DNA of 64,000 nucleotides from assembly GCA_034114085.1 (NCBI GenBank), contig JAXEWB010000090.1, positions 1-64,000 on the forward strand, given 5' to 3'. Position 1 is the first letter of the stretch. Every line of letters begins with the position of its first letter. Positions 16,980 to 26,318 of the stretch are shown here, in pieces. Made by a program: the position numbers and the translations under genes. The notes under the pieces are model-generated. The model saw only the letters and a list, made by a program, of their open reading frames with translations. It was not told the DNA's origin and ran no database searches. The DNA is from Spiro-02 sp034114085 (GTDB lineage Bacteria > Spirochaetota > Spirochaetia > Sphaerochaetales > Sphaerochaetaceae).

Positions 16980-18422
16980 ATGTATACACAAAAAGATTTG
17001 ATTGAAATGGTTGACCTTTTCAGAACCCGTAACAGTACTGAGAATGAATGGCTAGAGTTCAAATCAAATCATATTTCAGATCAGGATATAGGAGAGTATG
17101 TTTCAGCACTTAGCAATGGCGCAGCTCTAATGGGCAGGCCATTCGGTTATCTGATTTTCGGAGTGGAAGACAGCTCTCATGAAGTGATAGGAACGAGATT
17201 TGATTATCAAAAAGCAAAGCACGGCAATGAAGATTTGCAGAACTGGCTTACAAGACTTGTTTCACCTCATCTGGGACTTGCTTTCTACACCTTTGAGTAT
17301 TCTGCTATTAAGAATATCGTGATAGTTGAGATTCCTGCCGCATTTATCCAACCTACATCTTTTGCAGGTATAGAATATATCCGAGTCGGGAGCTACAGAC
17401 AGGAGCTTAGAAAGCATCCTCAGCTTGAGCAGAAGCTTTGGAATTCACTGAATCAGGTTTCATTTGAGCAGTCGGTTTCACATGAGCAGGGCTTGCATTT
17501 TAAGGGGCTTCGATTGCTGATGGAAATCAAGGGACTGGAATTCTCAGAGAATATGTTCTCCAGTCTCAGGCTGATTGACCGCAATGGCAAATTCAACAAC
17601 CTTGGGCTTGTGCTCAGTGACGAGAACCCATATATCGTCAAGTTTGCTGTCTATGCAAACAACAAAATGGATTTCAAGGTGAAGAAGGAATTCTCAGGTT
17701 CCTGGGCTGTCATGCTCGACCAGGTCCTTGAGTATTCCAACCTCTACAACGATGTGAGTGCTAGAGTCATCGGAAGCAATCGGAGCAGAACTGAAATCCA
17801 AAGCTATCCTGATCCCTCATTAAGAGAAGCTGTGGTGAATGCCTTTGGTCATCTGGATTTTTCTTTTCCATCAAACATCAAGATAGAGTTTTTTCCGGAT
17901 AAAGTTGAGATTGCATCTCCAGGCTCCCTGTTTCGTGTAAGTATGAACGAGGTGCTCAACGGACGGCAATCATTCAGGAATCCAAATTTGATATTCATTC
18001 TGAACAAATTGAATTTCATTGAGAATTACGCTACCGGATTAAGGAAAATCCTTCAGGCTTATTCTGAAAACCCAGTCCAGCCTTCATTCCAAGCCACAGA
18101 CAATTTCTTTGTTGTTGAGCTTCCGAATACTAACAAGATGAGTGCAAGTGGACATGATAGTGGACATGATAGTGGACAAGTTGGTGGACTTGATATCATA
18201 AGCAATAGTTCGTTATTAGATCAAATAGTTTCGTACTGTAGTTCACCTAGAACTCGTGAAGAGATTCAAGAGCTGTGCGGCATTCGTAGCAGAGATTATT
18301 TTGTAAACCATTTTCTTAAGCCGCTATTGGAAAGCAATCGGATTGTGATGACCATTCCTAATAAACCCAAAAGCAAAAACCAGAAATATGTTCAACCAAC
18401 AAACAGTAAAGATGAGTTATGA
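16980..18422 (+). CDS. AlbA_2/Schlafen-type putative DNA-binding ATPase-like protein
   Basis: A 480-residue protein of the family with an N-terminal AlbA_2 (Schlafen-like) domain: NEWLEFKSNHISDQDIGEYVSALSNGAALMGRPFGYLIFGVED at about 20-62. A GHKL-like HATPase_c_4 region follows, with PDPSLREAVVNAFGHLDF near 280 and IENYATGLRKILQAY near 350. A GHDSGHDSGQ linker and a C-terminal winged-helix region (TREEIQELCGIRSRDYFVNHFLKPLLE) complete it. Such proteins are annotated as RNA-binding or ATP-binding regulators and often lie on mobile DNA. Codon use is AT-rich compared with the flanking glycan locus, and it stands alone between decayed genes, so it is probably acquired. No biochemical role can be assigned. 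Confidence 0.82.
   Translation: MYTQKDLIEMVDLFRTRNSTENEWLEFKSNHISDQDIGEYVSALSNGAALMGRPFGYLIFGVEDSSHEVIGTRFDYQKAKHGNEDLQNWLTRLVSPHLGLAFYTFEYSAIKNIVIVEIPAAFIQPTSFAGIEYIRVGSYRQELRKHPQLEQKLWNSLNQVSFEQSVSHEQGLHFKGLRLLMEIKGLEFSENMFSSLRLIDRNGKFNNLGLVLSDENPYIVKFAVYANNKMDFKVKKEFSGSWAVMLDQVLEYSNLYNDVSARVIGSNRSRTEIQSYPDPSLREAVVNAFGHLDFSFPSNIKIEFFPDKVEIASPGSLFRVSMNEVLNGRQSFRNPNLIFILNKLNFIENYATGLRKILQAYSENPVQPSFQATDNFFVVELPNTNKMSASGHDSGHDSGQVGGLDIISNSSLLDQIVSYCSSPRTREEIQELCGIRSRDYFVNHFLKPLLESNRIVMTIPNKPKSKNQKYVQPTNSKDEL
18147..18179 (+). repeat. In-frame 12-base tandem repeat (SGHD linker)
   Basis: The unit agtggacatgat occurs twice plus a 9-base partial copy. It encodes the S-G-H-D repeat linking the ATPase-like and winged-helix parts of the AlbA_2 protein. 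Slippage here would change linker length by four residues without breaking the frame. Confidence 0.8.
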
Positions 18423-18666
18423 ATTATCTCACGTAAGCACGACATTTTTACCTATTATGAGTGATGCTATTTTAGAGACGGCTGTTTAATAACAGGAATA
18501 AAACCCATTGTTTCTCATTTTCAATGTCTTGAGACTTTCAGTCTTCGGACAGAGAGAATGGCATAATAAGCAGAGATTGCAAAGAACATGGGTACATGTT
18601 TCTAGTCTTTGGTATCTTTTAGCATGACTGTCTTGACAATTATTTGAATCAGAGTGACTTATCTGA

Positions 18667-18693
18667 CACCTGAAAAGCATTTGCTTTCAGGTG
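18667..18693 (+). other. Hairpin upstream of a small ORF
   Basis: CACCTGAAA-A-GC pairs with GC-TTTCAGGTG around an ATTT loop, with a single bulged base. No T-tract follows on either strand. It lies 12 bases before the ATG of a 50-codon frame, so a terminator of the AlbA_2 transcript or a remnant of a mobile element end are both possible. Confidence 0.45.
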
Positions 18694-18705
18694 CAGGCGT
18701 TGTCT

Positions 18706-18858
18706 ATGCACAAGACTCAATACAGGACTCAGCTTGAATGCCAAAAAGTACTGGCTTATCTGAAGTACCTAAAAGCACAAGAATTATTGTCCCAATCGGA
18801 AATGGCCAAATGCGAGCTGAATGAAGCTCACGTCCTAGTTGCTTTTTTCTCTTTGTAA
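18706..18858 (+). CDS. Small protein resembling SHOCT-like recombinase-associated proteins
   Basis: A 50-codon frame, MHKTQYRTQLECQKVLAYLK... to ...VAFFSL. The pattern (short N-terminal helix, then a GLL/ELL-x-x-SEMA-x-x-E motif) recalls the small SHOCT-like proteins found next to large serine recombinases in Firmicutes, where the usual text is closer to GLI-x-x-EEF-x-x-I. No recombinase remains nearby. There is no good ribosome binding site. It may be a remnant; low confidence. Confidence 0.3.
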   Translation: MHKTQYRTQLECQKVLAYLKYLKAQELLSQSEMAKCELNEAHVLVAFFSL

Positions 18859-18873
18859 ACTTAATGTTGATCC

Positions 18874-19650
18874 ATGCAAGATTATGGGAAATTTATAGGT
18901 TCTCGATATAGTGATTCTGTTACAGAGCGAATGCAAGCTCATGAACACCCGTTTTATGAGCTGAATTTTATGACGAATGGAAGAACAAGGATGGAAATCA
19001 ACGGGCAACTGTTTGATTATGGTTCATTTGATTTCCTTCTGATTCCTCCTCATACTCCCCATATCCTCAATGAATCGGTTACGAAGAAGTTTGATAATTA
19101 TGTTATTTGGTTTTCTGCATCTGAAAAAGGCAGGCAAATGCTTCCAACGGACAAGATAATCAAACTCCATGATTATAATGGAATAGTTGAGACGTTATGT
19201 TCGGAAATCTTTAAATCATATAAGAAAACAAAGATGCAAGATATCGAGATTATCAGTTACTATCTTGACGCTGTTATTTGTCACATGAATAAAGGTGTTC
19301 TTCTCGATATCACTCGAAAAGAAGAAAGCTTGGATTCATATGAGAAAATTCTCAAATTTATCCATACAAATGCAACCTATGGACGACTCGGCGTTGAAGG
19401 ATTGGCAGATATGATGCATGTAAGTCTCACCCACTTTTCGAGAGAATTCAAAAAAAGATATGGCATATCGCCAAGAGAATACATGATAAACTTAAAAATT
19501 GCCGAAGCTAAGAAGCTATTACAAACATCATCTCTATCAATTAAAGAAATAGCTGAGACTCTCGGTTATTCTGACCAGTTATTCTTTTCCAAACAGTTTT
19601 CACAGAAAATTGGTGTATCGCCAAAACAATGGAAAAATACATATAAGTAA
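18874..19650 (+). CDS. AraC-family regulator with cupin sensor
   Basis: A cytoplasmic, ligand-responsive activator of 258 residues. The N-terminal 100 residues form an AraC-type cupin (EHPFYELNFMTNGRTRMEINGQ; LLIPPHTPHIL). The C-terminal 100 residues hold both helix-turn-helix motifs (VEGLADMMHVSLTHFSREFKKRYGISPREYM; IKEIAETLGYSDQLFFSKQFSQKIGVSPKQW). It precedes, in the same direction, the dehydratase/ABC/oxidoreductase operon, separated by 336 AT-rich bases, and is the obvious candidate activator. The inducing sugar is unknown. The start has no strong Shine-Dalgarno sequence. Confidence 0.9.
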   Translation: MQDYGKFIGSRYSDSVTERMQAHEHPFYELNFMTNGRTRMEINGQLFDYGSFDFLLIPPHTPHILNESVTKKFDNYVIWFSASEKGRQMLPTDKIIKLHDYNGIVETLCSEIFKSYKKTKMQDIEIISYYLDAVICHMNKGVLLDITRKEESLDSYEKILKFIHTNATYGRLGVEGLADMMHVSLTHFSREFKKRYGISPREYMINLKIAEAKKLLQTSSLSIKEIAETLGYSDQLFFSKQFSQKIGVSPKQWKNTYK

Positions 19651-19986
19651 GTACGGTGGAATTTAATGGATTTTTCTTTTCCTTCAATCTTTCGAGGATA
19701 AGAATTTCTATATCTCAAAAAATGTACTTCTGTAGACATCTCCGTTTTATTAAAGCATTTAATGTGATATCAATTCACAAATTATGGATTGGTGTGGCTT
19801 ATTTCCTCAATGCATATCAATTACTACTTAGATTTCTTTGTTTAAATCAGATATTTGGAATATGGAGATGAAATAGAGCAAACGAGTATGGAAATGATTT
19901 GAGAAAGTGAAATATGTTAAAATAATACATATATATGATGAATTCCTACATTCATTTATGGAAATTTCGGGATTAGTATAAAAACT
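19651..19986 (+). promoter_or_regulatory. AT-rich leader before the sugar operon; weak promoter at 19899-19928
   Basis: No gene is evident in these 336 bases. A possible promoter is TTGAGA (19899-19904), an 18-base spacer and TAATAC (19923-19928), which would start the dehydratase transcript about 50 bases before its ATG. AraC binding sites are expected here but I could not identify paired direct repeats with confidence. Confidence 0.35.
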
Positions 19987-21186
19987 ATGAAAAACAACCT
20001 CCAGATTGAACAAATGAATTACTACCCAGTAAAAATCCGATCCAATGGCGGTGGTGGTGTATACTGGTTTCTCATCAAGCTTACAACTAACACAGGAGTT
20101 GAAGGTTGGGGGGAAATTATTTGGAATCCGTTCAATGCGGATACATTAGGTCTTATGTGTAGGGATTTTTATCTTGCCTATGTCAAAGGACAAAATCCAT
20201 TTGATATAGAAAGGATATACCTCAAGGCTTTTTCCGTATTATGTAAAAGTCATAGTTGTCTCAACTTGATGGGAATAATCAGCGGTTTTGAGATAGCATT
20301 GTGTGATATTATTGGAAAGATTACTAATCAGCCCATTTACAATCTTTTTGGTGGAAAAGTAAATCAAAGCGTAAGGTCTTACACCTATCTTTATGACCCC
20401 AAGGATGAAATCTTCTGTGAAGACTTCTGGACGATGTCTGATGCCTGTGCAAAAAGAGCCAAGGAATATGTTGACATGGGATTTACAGCCATAAAACTTG
20501 ATCCAACCGCCCCCTACCTTGATGCTTATGAAGTGCACTACCCTTTGCAAAAGACAATTGATCATTCAGTGGAAACAATTGGAAAGATTAGAGATGCTGT
20601 CGGAGAAACTGTGGATATCATTATTGGAACCCATGGTCAGTTCACCGCAGCGGGAGCAATATCCTTTGCAAAAGCCATGGAGCAATTCCATCCCTTGTGG
20701 TTTGAAGAACCCACACCTCCAGGAAATCCTGCAATCCTCAAGAAAGTAAGCGAAGCAACAACCATTCCTATTGCCACAGGAGAAAGACTGGCAACAAAAT
20801 TCGATTATACTCCTTATATTGAAGACAAAAGTGTAGATATTTATCAAATTGATATAAGTGGCGTAGGAGGGCTTTTTGAATCAAAGAAAATCGCCTCTAT
20901 GTGTGAAGCCTTCCATACGTTGATTACTACGCATTTTTGGGCAGGGCCTGTAAATTTTGCTGCTCAATTGCAACTCGCTTCCTGCTGTCCCAATTTTCTC
21001 ATTCAAGAGTCAATTGACACAATGGGTGATTTCGGTGGGTTTAATAAAGTACTCGACACTCCATTTTTGTGGAAAGAAGGTGATTTCTATGTTTCTGATA
21101 AACCAGGTCTGGGCCTTGATTTGAATGAAACCAAATTACGGGAATATGTAATATCGTCATATGACGAAAAAAACGTACTAATTTAA
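19987..21186 (+). CDS. Mandelate racemase/muconate lactonizing-type (enolase superfamily) sugar-acid dehydratase
   Basis: Mg-dependent enzyme that abstracts the proton alpha to a carboxylate, most like the galactonate/mannonate dehydratase branch. Over 399 residues one reads the capping domain, then barrel motifs GFTAIKLDPTAPY (about 165), DIIIGTHGQF (about 215), FEEPTPPGN (about 240), IATGERLATKFDY (about 265) and the late TTHFWAGPVNFAAQLQLA, which supplies a His typical of this branch. First gene of the sugar operon: an 11-base gap leads to the binding protein. The reaction is inferred as dehydration of an aldonic acid to a 2-keto-3-deoxy acid; the stereochemistry cannot be read. Confidence 0.85.
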   Translation: MKNNLQIEQMNYYPVKIRSNGGGGVYWFLIKLTTNTGVEGWGEIIWNPFNADTLGLMCRDFYLAYVKGQNPFDIERIYLKAFSVLCKSHSCLNLMGIISGFEIALCDIIGKITNQPIYNLFGGKVNQSVRSYTYLYDPKDEIFCEDFWTMSDACAKRAKEYVDMGFTAIKLDPTAPYLDAYEVHYPLQKTIDHSVETIGKIRDAVGETVDIIIGTHGQFTAAGAISFAKAMEQFHPLWFEEPTPPGNPAILKKVSEATTIPIATGERLATKFDYTPYIEDKSVDIYQIDISGVGGLFESKKIASMCEAFHTLITTHFWAGPVNFAAQLQLASCCPNFLIQESIDTMGDFGGFNKVLDTPFLWKEGDFYVSDKPGLGLDLNETKLREYVISSYDEKNVLI

Positions 21187-21196
21187 AAGGAGAATT

Positions 21197-22474
21197 ATGG
21201 TGAAAAAGAAGACATTGGCTGTTCTGTTTTGCGTCCTGCTTCTTGCCGGCAGTGTATTTGCCAACGGTTCTGCAGAAACAGCAGCCCCAAAGCAAAGAAC
21301 TCTTACCATCTGGTATGAGGGAAATGAAGCTGAGTCGTTTACTCGTTTGATTCCTGAATTCGAAAGTGCGAATCCTGGTATCAAAATTGAATTGGTCAAC
21401 ATTCCTTATTCAAATCTTGCAAACCAGGAACTTGTTGCTTGCCAATCGAATGCAGGGCCCGATCTGATGTGGCAAAGCAATTCTTGGGTTAACAGCTTTG
21501 CACAGATGAACCTGCTTGAAGATCTCACCGATGAGATGCAGAAGTATGACAACTTGAAGAATTTCCAGAACGAAATCAATCCAGTCACTCTTGAATTGGG
21601 CAAATTGGATGAAAGAATCTATGGCCTTCCTTGGTCCACGGAAGCAATGAGTCTTGTCTATAACAAAGACATGTTTAGAGAAGCTGGTCTTGATCCGGAA
21701 AATCCACCAAGGACTTGGGCGGAAATGATTGAATATGCTCAGAAACTTACCGTTGACAAGAATGGAGATGGTATCATTGATCAATATGGATTTGCCGTCT
21801 GTGGAAATGCTCCGGGTAATTGCTGGTTCCGGTTTGTTCCTGATTTGTGGTCAGCTGGTGGAGAGATTGCTACATCCGACTTGAAACATGGAAATATTGA
21901 TACAAAAGAGGCTTTGGAAGCTTTAAAATACTATACAGAATTCCTTACACAATACCATGTAGCTCCAGAAAGTTCTGTCAATAACAACTCTGGTGACAAC
22001 AGGACCTTGTTCATCAACAAGAAAGTCGCAATGTATATCGATGGTCAATCCGGTGTGATGAATGTGCAAAAGGAATCAAATATTGATGTTGGTATCTGTT
22101 TGTGGCCTGGAAAGAATGGCCCCACAACAGCTGGTCTTGGGGGAATGTATGTAGTTATGCCCAAGAACGCAAAGAACAAAACCGATGCTTGGACATTCCT
22201 CAATTACTTCTATGATACAAAGGTACAAGAATGGTTCCCTGTTGCTTTCCCTGTAAAACTTGAAGCTCAAAAGGCAGAGAGATTCAATAATTATCGCGAT
22301 GAGCGTTACAGAGAGCAATTGGCCCATACAAGGAATTTCCAGCTTCTTGGAGATACCCCTACCTGTCAAACCATCATTATGGAGATGATTCAATCTGTTC
22401 TTTCTGGTATCGCTACTCCAGAGCAGGCATTAAAGAATGCCAATGAACAGATTACCGCAGCTCTTGATGTATAA
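21197..22474 (+). CDS. Sugar ABC transporter solute-binding protein (family 1)
   Basis: Periplasmic or membrane-anchored receptor of 425 residues. The signal peptide MVKKKTLAVLFCVLLLAGSVFA is followed by NGSAET, the spirochaete-type mature end. The mature protein has the family-1 pattern: TLTIWYEGNEAESFTRLIPEFESANPGIKIELV, ADQ-like PDLMWQSNSWVNSFAQM, and YGLPWSTEAMSLVYNKDMF. AAAAGGAG precedes the ATG. A perfect hairpin follows its stop. It works with the two permease genes directly downstream; no dedicated ATPase gene is present. Confidence 0.93.
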   Translation: MVKKKTLAVLFCVLLLAGSVFANGSAETAAPKQRTLTIWYEGNEAESFTRLIPEFESANPGIKIELVNIPYSNLANQELVACQSNAGPDLMWQSNSWVNSFAQMNLLEDLTDEMQKYDNLKNFQNEINPVTLELGKLDERIYGLPWSTEAMSLVYNKDMFREAGLDPENPPRTWAEMIEYAQKLTVDKNGDGIIDQYGFAVCGNAPGNCWFRFVPDLWSAGGEIATSDLKHGNIDTKEALEALKYYTEFLTQYHVAPESSVNNNSGDNRTLFINKKVAMYIDGQSGVMNVQKESNIDVGICLWPGKNGPTTAGLGGMYVVMPKNAKNKTDAWTFLNYFYDTKVQEWFPVAFPVKLEAQKAERFNNYRDERYREQLAHTRNFQLLGDTPTCQTIIMEMIQSVLSGIATPEQALKNANEQITAALDV

Positions 22475-22485
22475 ATTGATTATCA

Positions 22486-22511
22486 AACCGGCAAGGTAAT
22501 ACTTGCCGGTT
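22486..22511 (+). other. Perfect intercistronic hairpin after the binding-protein gene
   Basis: AACCGGCAAG and CTTGCCGGTT form a 10-bp stem around a GTAATA loop, 12 bases after the binding-protein stop and 19 bases before the permease ATG. No run of T follows, so mRNA stabilisation or partial termination is likely. Confidence 0.8.
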
Positions 22512-22530
22512 CCCTTCAAGGAACTGTTTC

Positions 22531-23403
22531 ATGAAAAAAAGTACAAACCGTATAGTCAAAGAGCAGCCTATTCTCTACTTGCTGCCCGCACTGCTCGTGT
22601 TAGCAGTATTGGTTTTTGTCCCCTTGATGACAAACATCATAAAAAGTTTCTCATATAAGGACTCTTTTTCATTAGCGAATTATCGAAGATTATTCACTGA
22701 CAAGCAGTTCCTCAAAGATTTGAAGAACACCTTCGCATGGCTTTTGTATACGCTTCCGTTTGAAATGGTCCTTGGTCTGTTTATTGCAATTCTCCTGAAT
22801 ATGAAAATCCGTTTCCAGAAATTTTTCAGGACTTTGTTCATTATCCCATGGGTTATTCCTGCCACGGTTGTCTGTATCATTTGGAAATGGATGTACAACG
22901 CTGATTACGGCATTCTCAACAGCATCCTCATGAAACTGCATATTATTTCCAAGTATCAACTTTGGCTTGCATCTGCCCAACAATCCCTGCCATGTCAGGC
23001 AGCTGTATATGTATGGAAGATATCGCCTTTTGTCATGATTATGTACCTTTCTGGTTTACAAGGCATTTCCCCGGATATCTATGAGGCCGCAAGAATAGAT
23101 GGAGCAAATTGGTTCGTACAAACATTCAAGATTACTATCCCTCTTCTCGTATCTGTCATGCGTTCTGTTATCTTGGTTTCCACCATCTGGGCTTTGAATT
23201 CCTTTGTGTATGTCTACTCATTAACGGGAGGAGGACCTGCCAGGGTATCTGAGACCGTACAGATTTTCATTTACAAAACGGGTATCGAACAATTCAAATT
23301 TGAATACTCGGCAACTGCGGCAAATGTGTTCTTGGTAATCGTGATGATCGTTGCACTCATCAATATAAAAGTCGGTGACAAAACTGAAGAGAAAACCCAA
23401 TAA
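22531..23403 (+). CDS. Sugar ABC transporter permease (MalF/UgpA type)
   Basis: Inner-membrane permease of 290 residues, about six helices, starting QPILYLLPALLVLAVLVFVPLM. The EAA loop is PDIYEAARIDGANWFVQTFKITIPLL, and the conserved LTGGGPARVSETV segment follows near residue 230. It partners the MalG-type permease that starts 12 bases downstream. Confidence 0.94.
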   Translation: MKKSTNRIVKEQPILYLLPALLVLAVLVFVPLMTNIIKSFSYKDSFSLANYRRLFTDKQFLKDLKNTFAWLLYTLPFEMVLGLFIAILLNMKIRFQKFFRTLFIIPWVIPATVVCIIWKWMYNADYGILNSILMKLHIISKYQLWLASAQQSLPCQAAVYVWKISPFVMIMYLSGLQGISPDIYEAARIDGANWFVQTFKITIPLLVSVMRSVILVSTIWALNSFVYVYSLTGGGPARVSETVQIFIYKTGIEQFKFEYSATAANVFLVIVMIVALINIKVGDKTEEKTQ

Positions 23404-23415
23404 GGAGGAAACATC

Positions 23416-24252
23416 ATGAGGCAATCAAAAATACGACTCTCGTACATATTTATATATGTTCTTATTTCTTTAATGGCTCTTATTATGATATTTCCATTCT
23501 TTTGGGTGATATCTTGCTCATTGAGGCCATCAGACCAGTTGCTCACGTCCCCACCACGTCTTTTTCCTTCGACCGTATCGTTTGCCGCATTCAAGCATGT
23601 ACTTACGGAGACAAACATCCCAAGATTTTTCTTGAATTCAGTAATCATTTCTGTTACTGCTACATTACTTTGTATCATTATCGCCTTACCCGCTGCATAT
23701 TCTTTTGCCCGTCACAAGTATAAAGGGAAAACGTTTTTCCTTCTTGTCATTCTCCTTTGCAATATGGTTCCGCAGGCTTCTACGCTTGTTCCGCTCTATC
23801 GATCATTAAACTCGTTGGGAGTGCTGAACAAGCATTTTACGATTTCTTTTACTCACCTTCTTTGCATGCTTCCTTTCTCTATCATCATGCTTCGAGGCTT
23901 TATTGCTACAATACCCAGAAGCCTTGAGGAAGCAGCAACAATCGACGGCTGTTCAAAGCTTCAGGTTCTTCTCCGGGTAATCCTCCCCATTAGTGCTCCC
24001 GGTATCTTTGCCACGGCAATGTATGCTTTCATGATTAGCTGGGAAGAGTTCATGTATGCTTTGACATTCTCCACAAGCGACTTGGTCAGAACCCTTTCTG
24101 TAGGTATTCAGATGTTCTCTATGGAATATAAAGTAGATTGGGGTTCTATTCTTTCATCTTCTGTCTTAATGTCACTCCCTATTCTTATCCTGTTCTTCTT
24201 TATCCAAGATGTCTTTATACAAAGCGCAACTGTAGGGGCTGTAAAAGAGTAA
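23416..24252 (+). CDS. Sugar ABC transporter permease (MalG/UgpE type)
   Basis: Second inner-membrane permease, 278 residues. It shows the family opening ISLMALIMIFPFFWVISCSLRP, the mid-protein segment VPLYRSLNSLGVLNKH, the EAA loop RSLEEAATIDGCSKLQVLLRVILPISAPG and the C-terminal FIQSATVGAVKE. AAGGAGG precedes the start. A 144-base gap then separates it from the oxidoreductases. Confidence 0.94.
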   Translation: MRQSKIRLSYIFIYVLISLMALIMIFPFFWVISCSLRPSDQLLTSPPRLFPSTVSFAAFKHVLTETNIPRFFLNSVIISVTATLLCIIIALPAAYSFARHKYKGKTFFLLVILLCNMVPQASTLVPLYRSLNSLGVLNKHFTISFTHLLCMLPFSIIMLRGFIATIPRSLEEAATIDGCSKLQVLLRVILPISAPGIFATAMYAFMISWEEFMYALTFSTSDLVRTLSVGIQMFSMEYKVDWGSILSSSVLMSLPILILFFFIQDVFIQSATVGAVKE

Positions 24253-24396
24253 CGATAAACAAAGTCATTTTTCAGATACCATAAGCCCGTACGGCTAGAA
24301 GATGCCTCGCGGCAAAACTGACAAATCGAATTGAAAGAGTTTGCCATAGGCAATGAGTTTGCTTTTGTTTACAAAGTCAATAAGGAGTAATGAATT

Positions 24397-25371
24397 ATGG
24401 ATAAAAGAATAATCAACTGGGGTATATTGGGATATGCAGGAATTGCACGTAAACATGTTTTACCTGCAATGAGAAGCTGCGCAAATGCCCACTTGTACGC
24501 GATAGCTTCCCGTAACAAGGAAAAGCTTGATGAAGCATTCTCCTCGTTTGGCTTTGAAAGGACATATCTATCTTATGATGAACTTCTAGAAGATCCCAAG
24601 GTTGATGCTGTTTACATTCCTCTTCCCAATAGACTTCACAAAGAATGGGTTATGAAAGCGGCAAAGCACAAGAAGAGTATTCTTTGCGAAAAACCATTAT
24701 CGCTATCAGCAGATGATTGTAAGGAAATGATTGATATTGCCAAGGAAAACCATGTATTCCTCATGGAAGCTTTCATGTATAGGTTTACCAACAGAACTCA
24801 AAAACTCAAAGAGTTACTTTCTTCCAAGGTTATCGGAGACATCAAGACCATAAAATCCTCGTATAGGTTTTACATGGATTCATTTGAAACCAATGATATC
24901 AGGCTCAATAAGGATTTAGCGGGAGGCGCTCTTCATGATGTGGGCTGTTATCCCATCAATCTGTTAGGGATGATCACCGGAAAAATTCCCACCAAGATCA
25001 AAGCGGTAAAGAATACATATCAAGGAGTCGATACTTCCCTATCGGCCATTCTCAAGTATGACAGTGGTATTATTGCTTCAATCGATTGCGGCTTTGACAG
25101 CCAGTCTTGTCTTTTGACTGAAATTTCCGGGACAAAAGGTTCCATAATAATGCGAGACAGTTTCTTGGACACGGATGCTCCCATAGTCGCTGTCATGAAC
25201 TCCACCGGGAAACTCACAAAATACGAAATACCCGTTTCTGCCCGTTACGAAGATGAGGTACAAGCAGTTACAAAAGCTATTCTGTCAGGATCCAAAGAAC
25301 TTCTTCCATGGGAAGAATCAGTCAAGAACAATCAGCTGATCGCTGATATTCTTGCAATTGCGGAGGAATAA
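24397..25371 (+). CDS. Gfo/Idh/MocA-family oxidoreductase
   Basis: NAD(P)-dependent sugar or cyclitol dehydrogenase of 324 residues. The Rossmann fold opens with NWGILGYAGIARKHVLPAM; the family hallmark CEKPLSLSADDCKEM follows near residue 97, and the C-terminal domain includes GGALHDVGCYPINLLGMI around 175, holding the Asp and nearby residues of the active site. AAGGAG precedes the ATG. Two further members of the family follow, so the pathway probably passes through oxidation/reduction steps at a sugar hydroxyl. Substrate unknown. Confidence 0.9.
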   Translation: MDKRIINWGILGYAGIARKHVLPAMRSCANAHLYAIASRNKEKLDEAFSSFGFERTYLSYDELLEDPKVDAVYIPLPNRLHKEWVMKAAKHKKSILCEKPLSLSADDCKEMIDIAKENHVFLMEAFMYRFTNRTQKLKELLSSKVIGDIKTIKSSYRFYMDSFETNDIRLNKDLAGGALHDVGCYPINLLGMITGKIPTKIKAVKNTYQGVDTSLSAILKYDSGIIASIDCGFDSQSCLLTEISGTKGSIIMRDSFLDTDAPIVAVMNSTGKLTKYEIPVSARYEDEVQAVTKAILSGSKELLPWEESVKNNQLIADILAIAEE

Positions 25372-25373
25372 GC

Positions 25374-26318
25374 ATGATACACTTCGGTATTGTAGGATGT
25401 GGGAACATTGCGCACAAATTTGCGGAAGCTGTAAAACTTGTCCATGAAGCCACAGTGACCTGTTGTGCCTCCCATGATCTCTCAAGAGCACAATCGTTTG
25501 CACGGGAAACAGGAATTAAGACAGCTTATGGAAAATATGAAGACTTATTTTCTTCCCAAGAAGTCGACATAGTTTATGTAGCGACTACATGCAATTTTCA
25601 TTATGAGAATATCAAAGGAGCCTTACTTTCTGGCAAATCCGTCCTTTGTGAGAAAACAATGGCGACCACCTCAAAAGAAACCATAGAGCTTTTCTCCCTC
25701 GCAAAAGAAAAAGGACTCTTCTTGTTTGAAGGCATGTGGTCTTTATTTTTGCCTGCCATACAAAAAGCAAAACAATGGATTGATGATGGAAGAATAGGTG
25801 ATATCTCACTAGCCTCCTATTTTGGAGGAATTCATGCTCCATCCGACAATCGGATTTTCAACAAGGAACTTGGCGGCGGAGCATTTCTAGACTTGACGGT
25901 ATATCCCTATGAGATCCTATCTTTTCTTTTGGGAAAACCTGGGAAACTTGTGAAATCTGACCTCACTTTTGCAAACGGGGTAGATACAGTCAACTCAATC
26001 ATCATGGACTTCGAAGGAACAAAAGGAATGATAGCGACTACTGTATATGCTCGAATTCCTTCCCCTTCAGGTATCTTTGGCAACAAGGGATACATCCTTA
26101 TTGAACAAACCCATAGAGCTGATACAGTGCGCCTGTTTGATGACAACTTTATATTACAGGAAGAATTCACATCATTTGTCTCAAATGGGTTTGAGTATGA
26201 AATTCAAGAAGCGTGTAATCTTTTCAAACAAAAGGCGACAAAAAGTAGAATATGTACTCCCGAACTCACAATTTCATTTCTAAAACTCATGGAGGAGTCC
26301 ATCTATGAAAACAGATAA
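25374..26318 (+). CDS. Gfo/Idh/MocA-family oxidoreductase, second paralogue
   Basis: A 314-residue NAD(P)-dependent oxidoreductase. FGIVGCGNIAHKFAEAV opens the Rossmann fold; CEKTMATTSKETIELF replaces the usual EKP (Pro to Thr), a visible departure in the hallmark. The catalytic-domain motif GGGAFLDLTVYPYEIL sits near residue 165. GGAGGAATAAGC links it to the previous gene with a 2-base gap, and it overlaps the next gene by 14 bases. Pairing with the paralogue upstream suggests forward and reverse redox steps on the same sugar; this is inference. Confidence 0.88.
   Translation: MIHFGIVGCGNIAHKFAEAVKLVHEATVTCCASHDLSRAQSFARETGIKTAYGKYEDLFSSQEVDIVYVATTCNFHYENIKGALLSGKSVLCEKTMATTSKETIELFSLAKEKGLFLFEGMWSLFLPAIQKAKQWIDDGRIGDISLASYFGGIHAPSDNRIFNKELGGGAFLDLTVYPYEILSFLLGKPGKLVKSDLTFANGVDTVNSIIMDFEGTKGMIATTVYARIPSPSGIFGNKGYILIEQTHRADTVRLFDDNFILQEEFTSFVSNGFEYEIQEACNLFKQKATKSRICTPELTISFLKLMEESIYENR

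Noticed and set aside
19656..19871. 71-codon plus-strand frame after the AraC gene
   Set aside because: AT-rich random-looking translation with no ribosome site.
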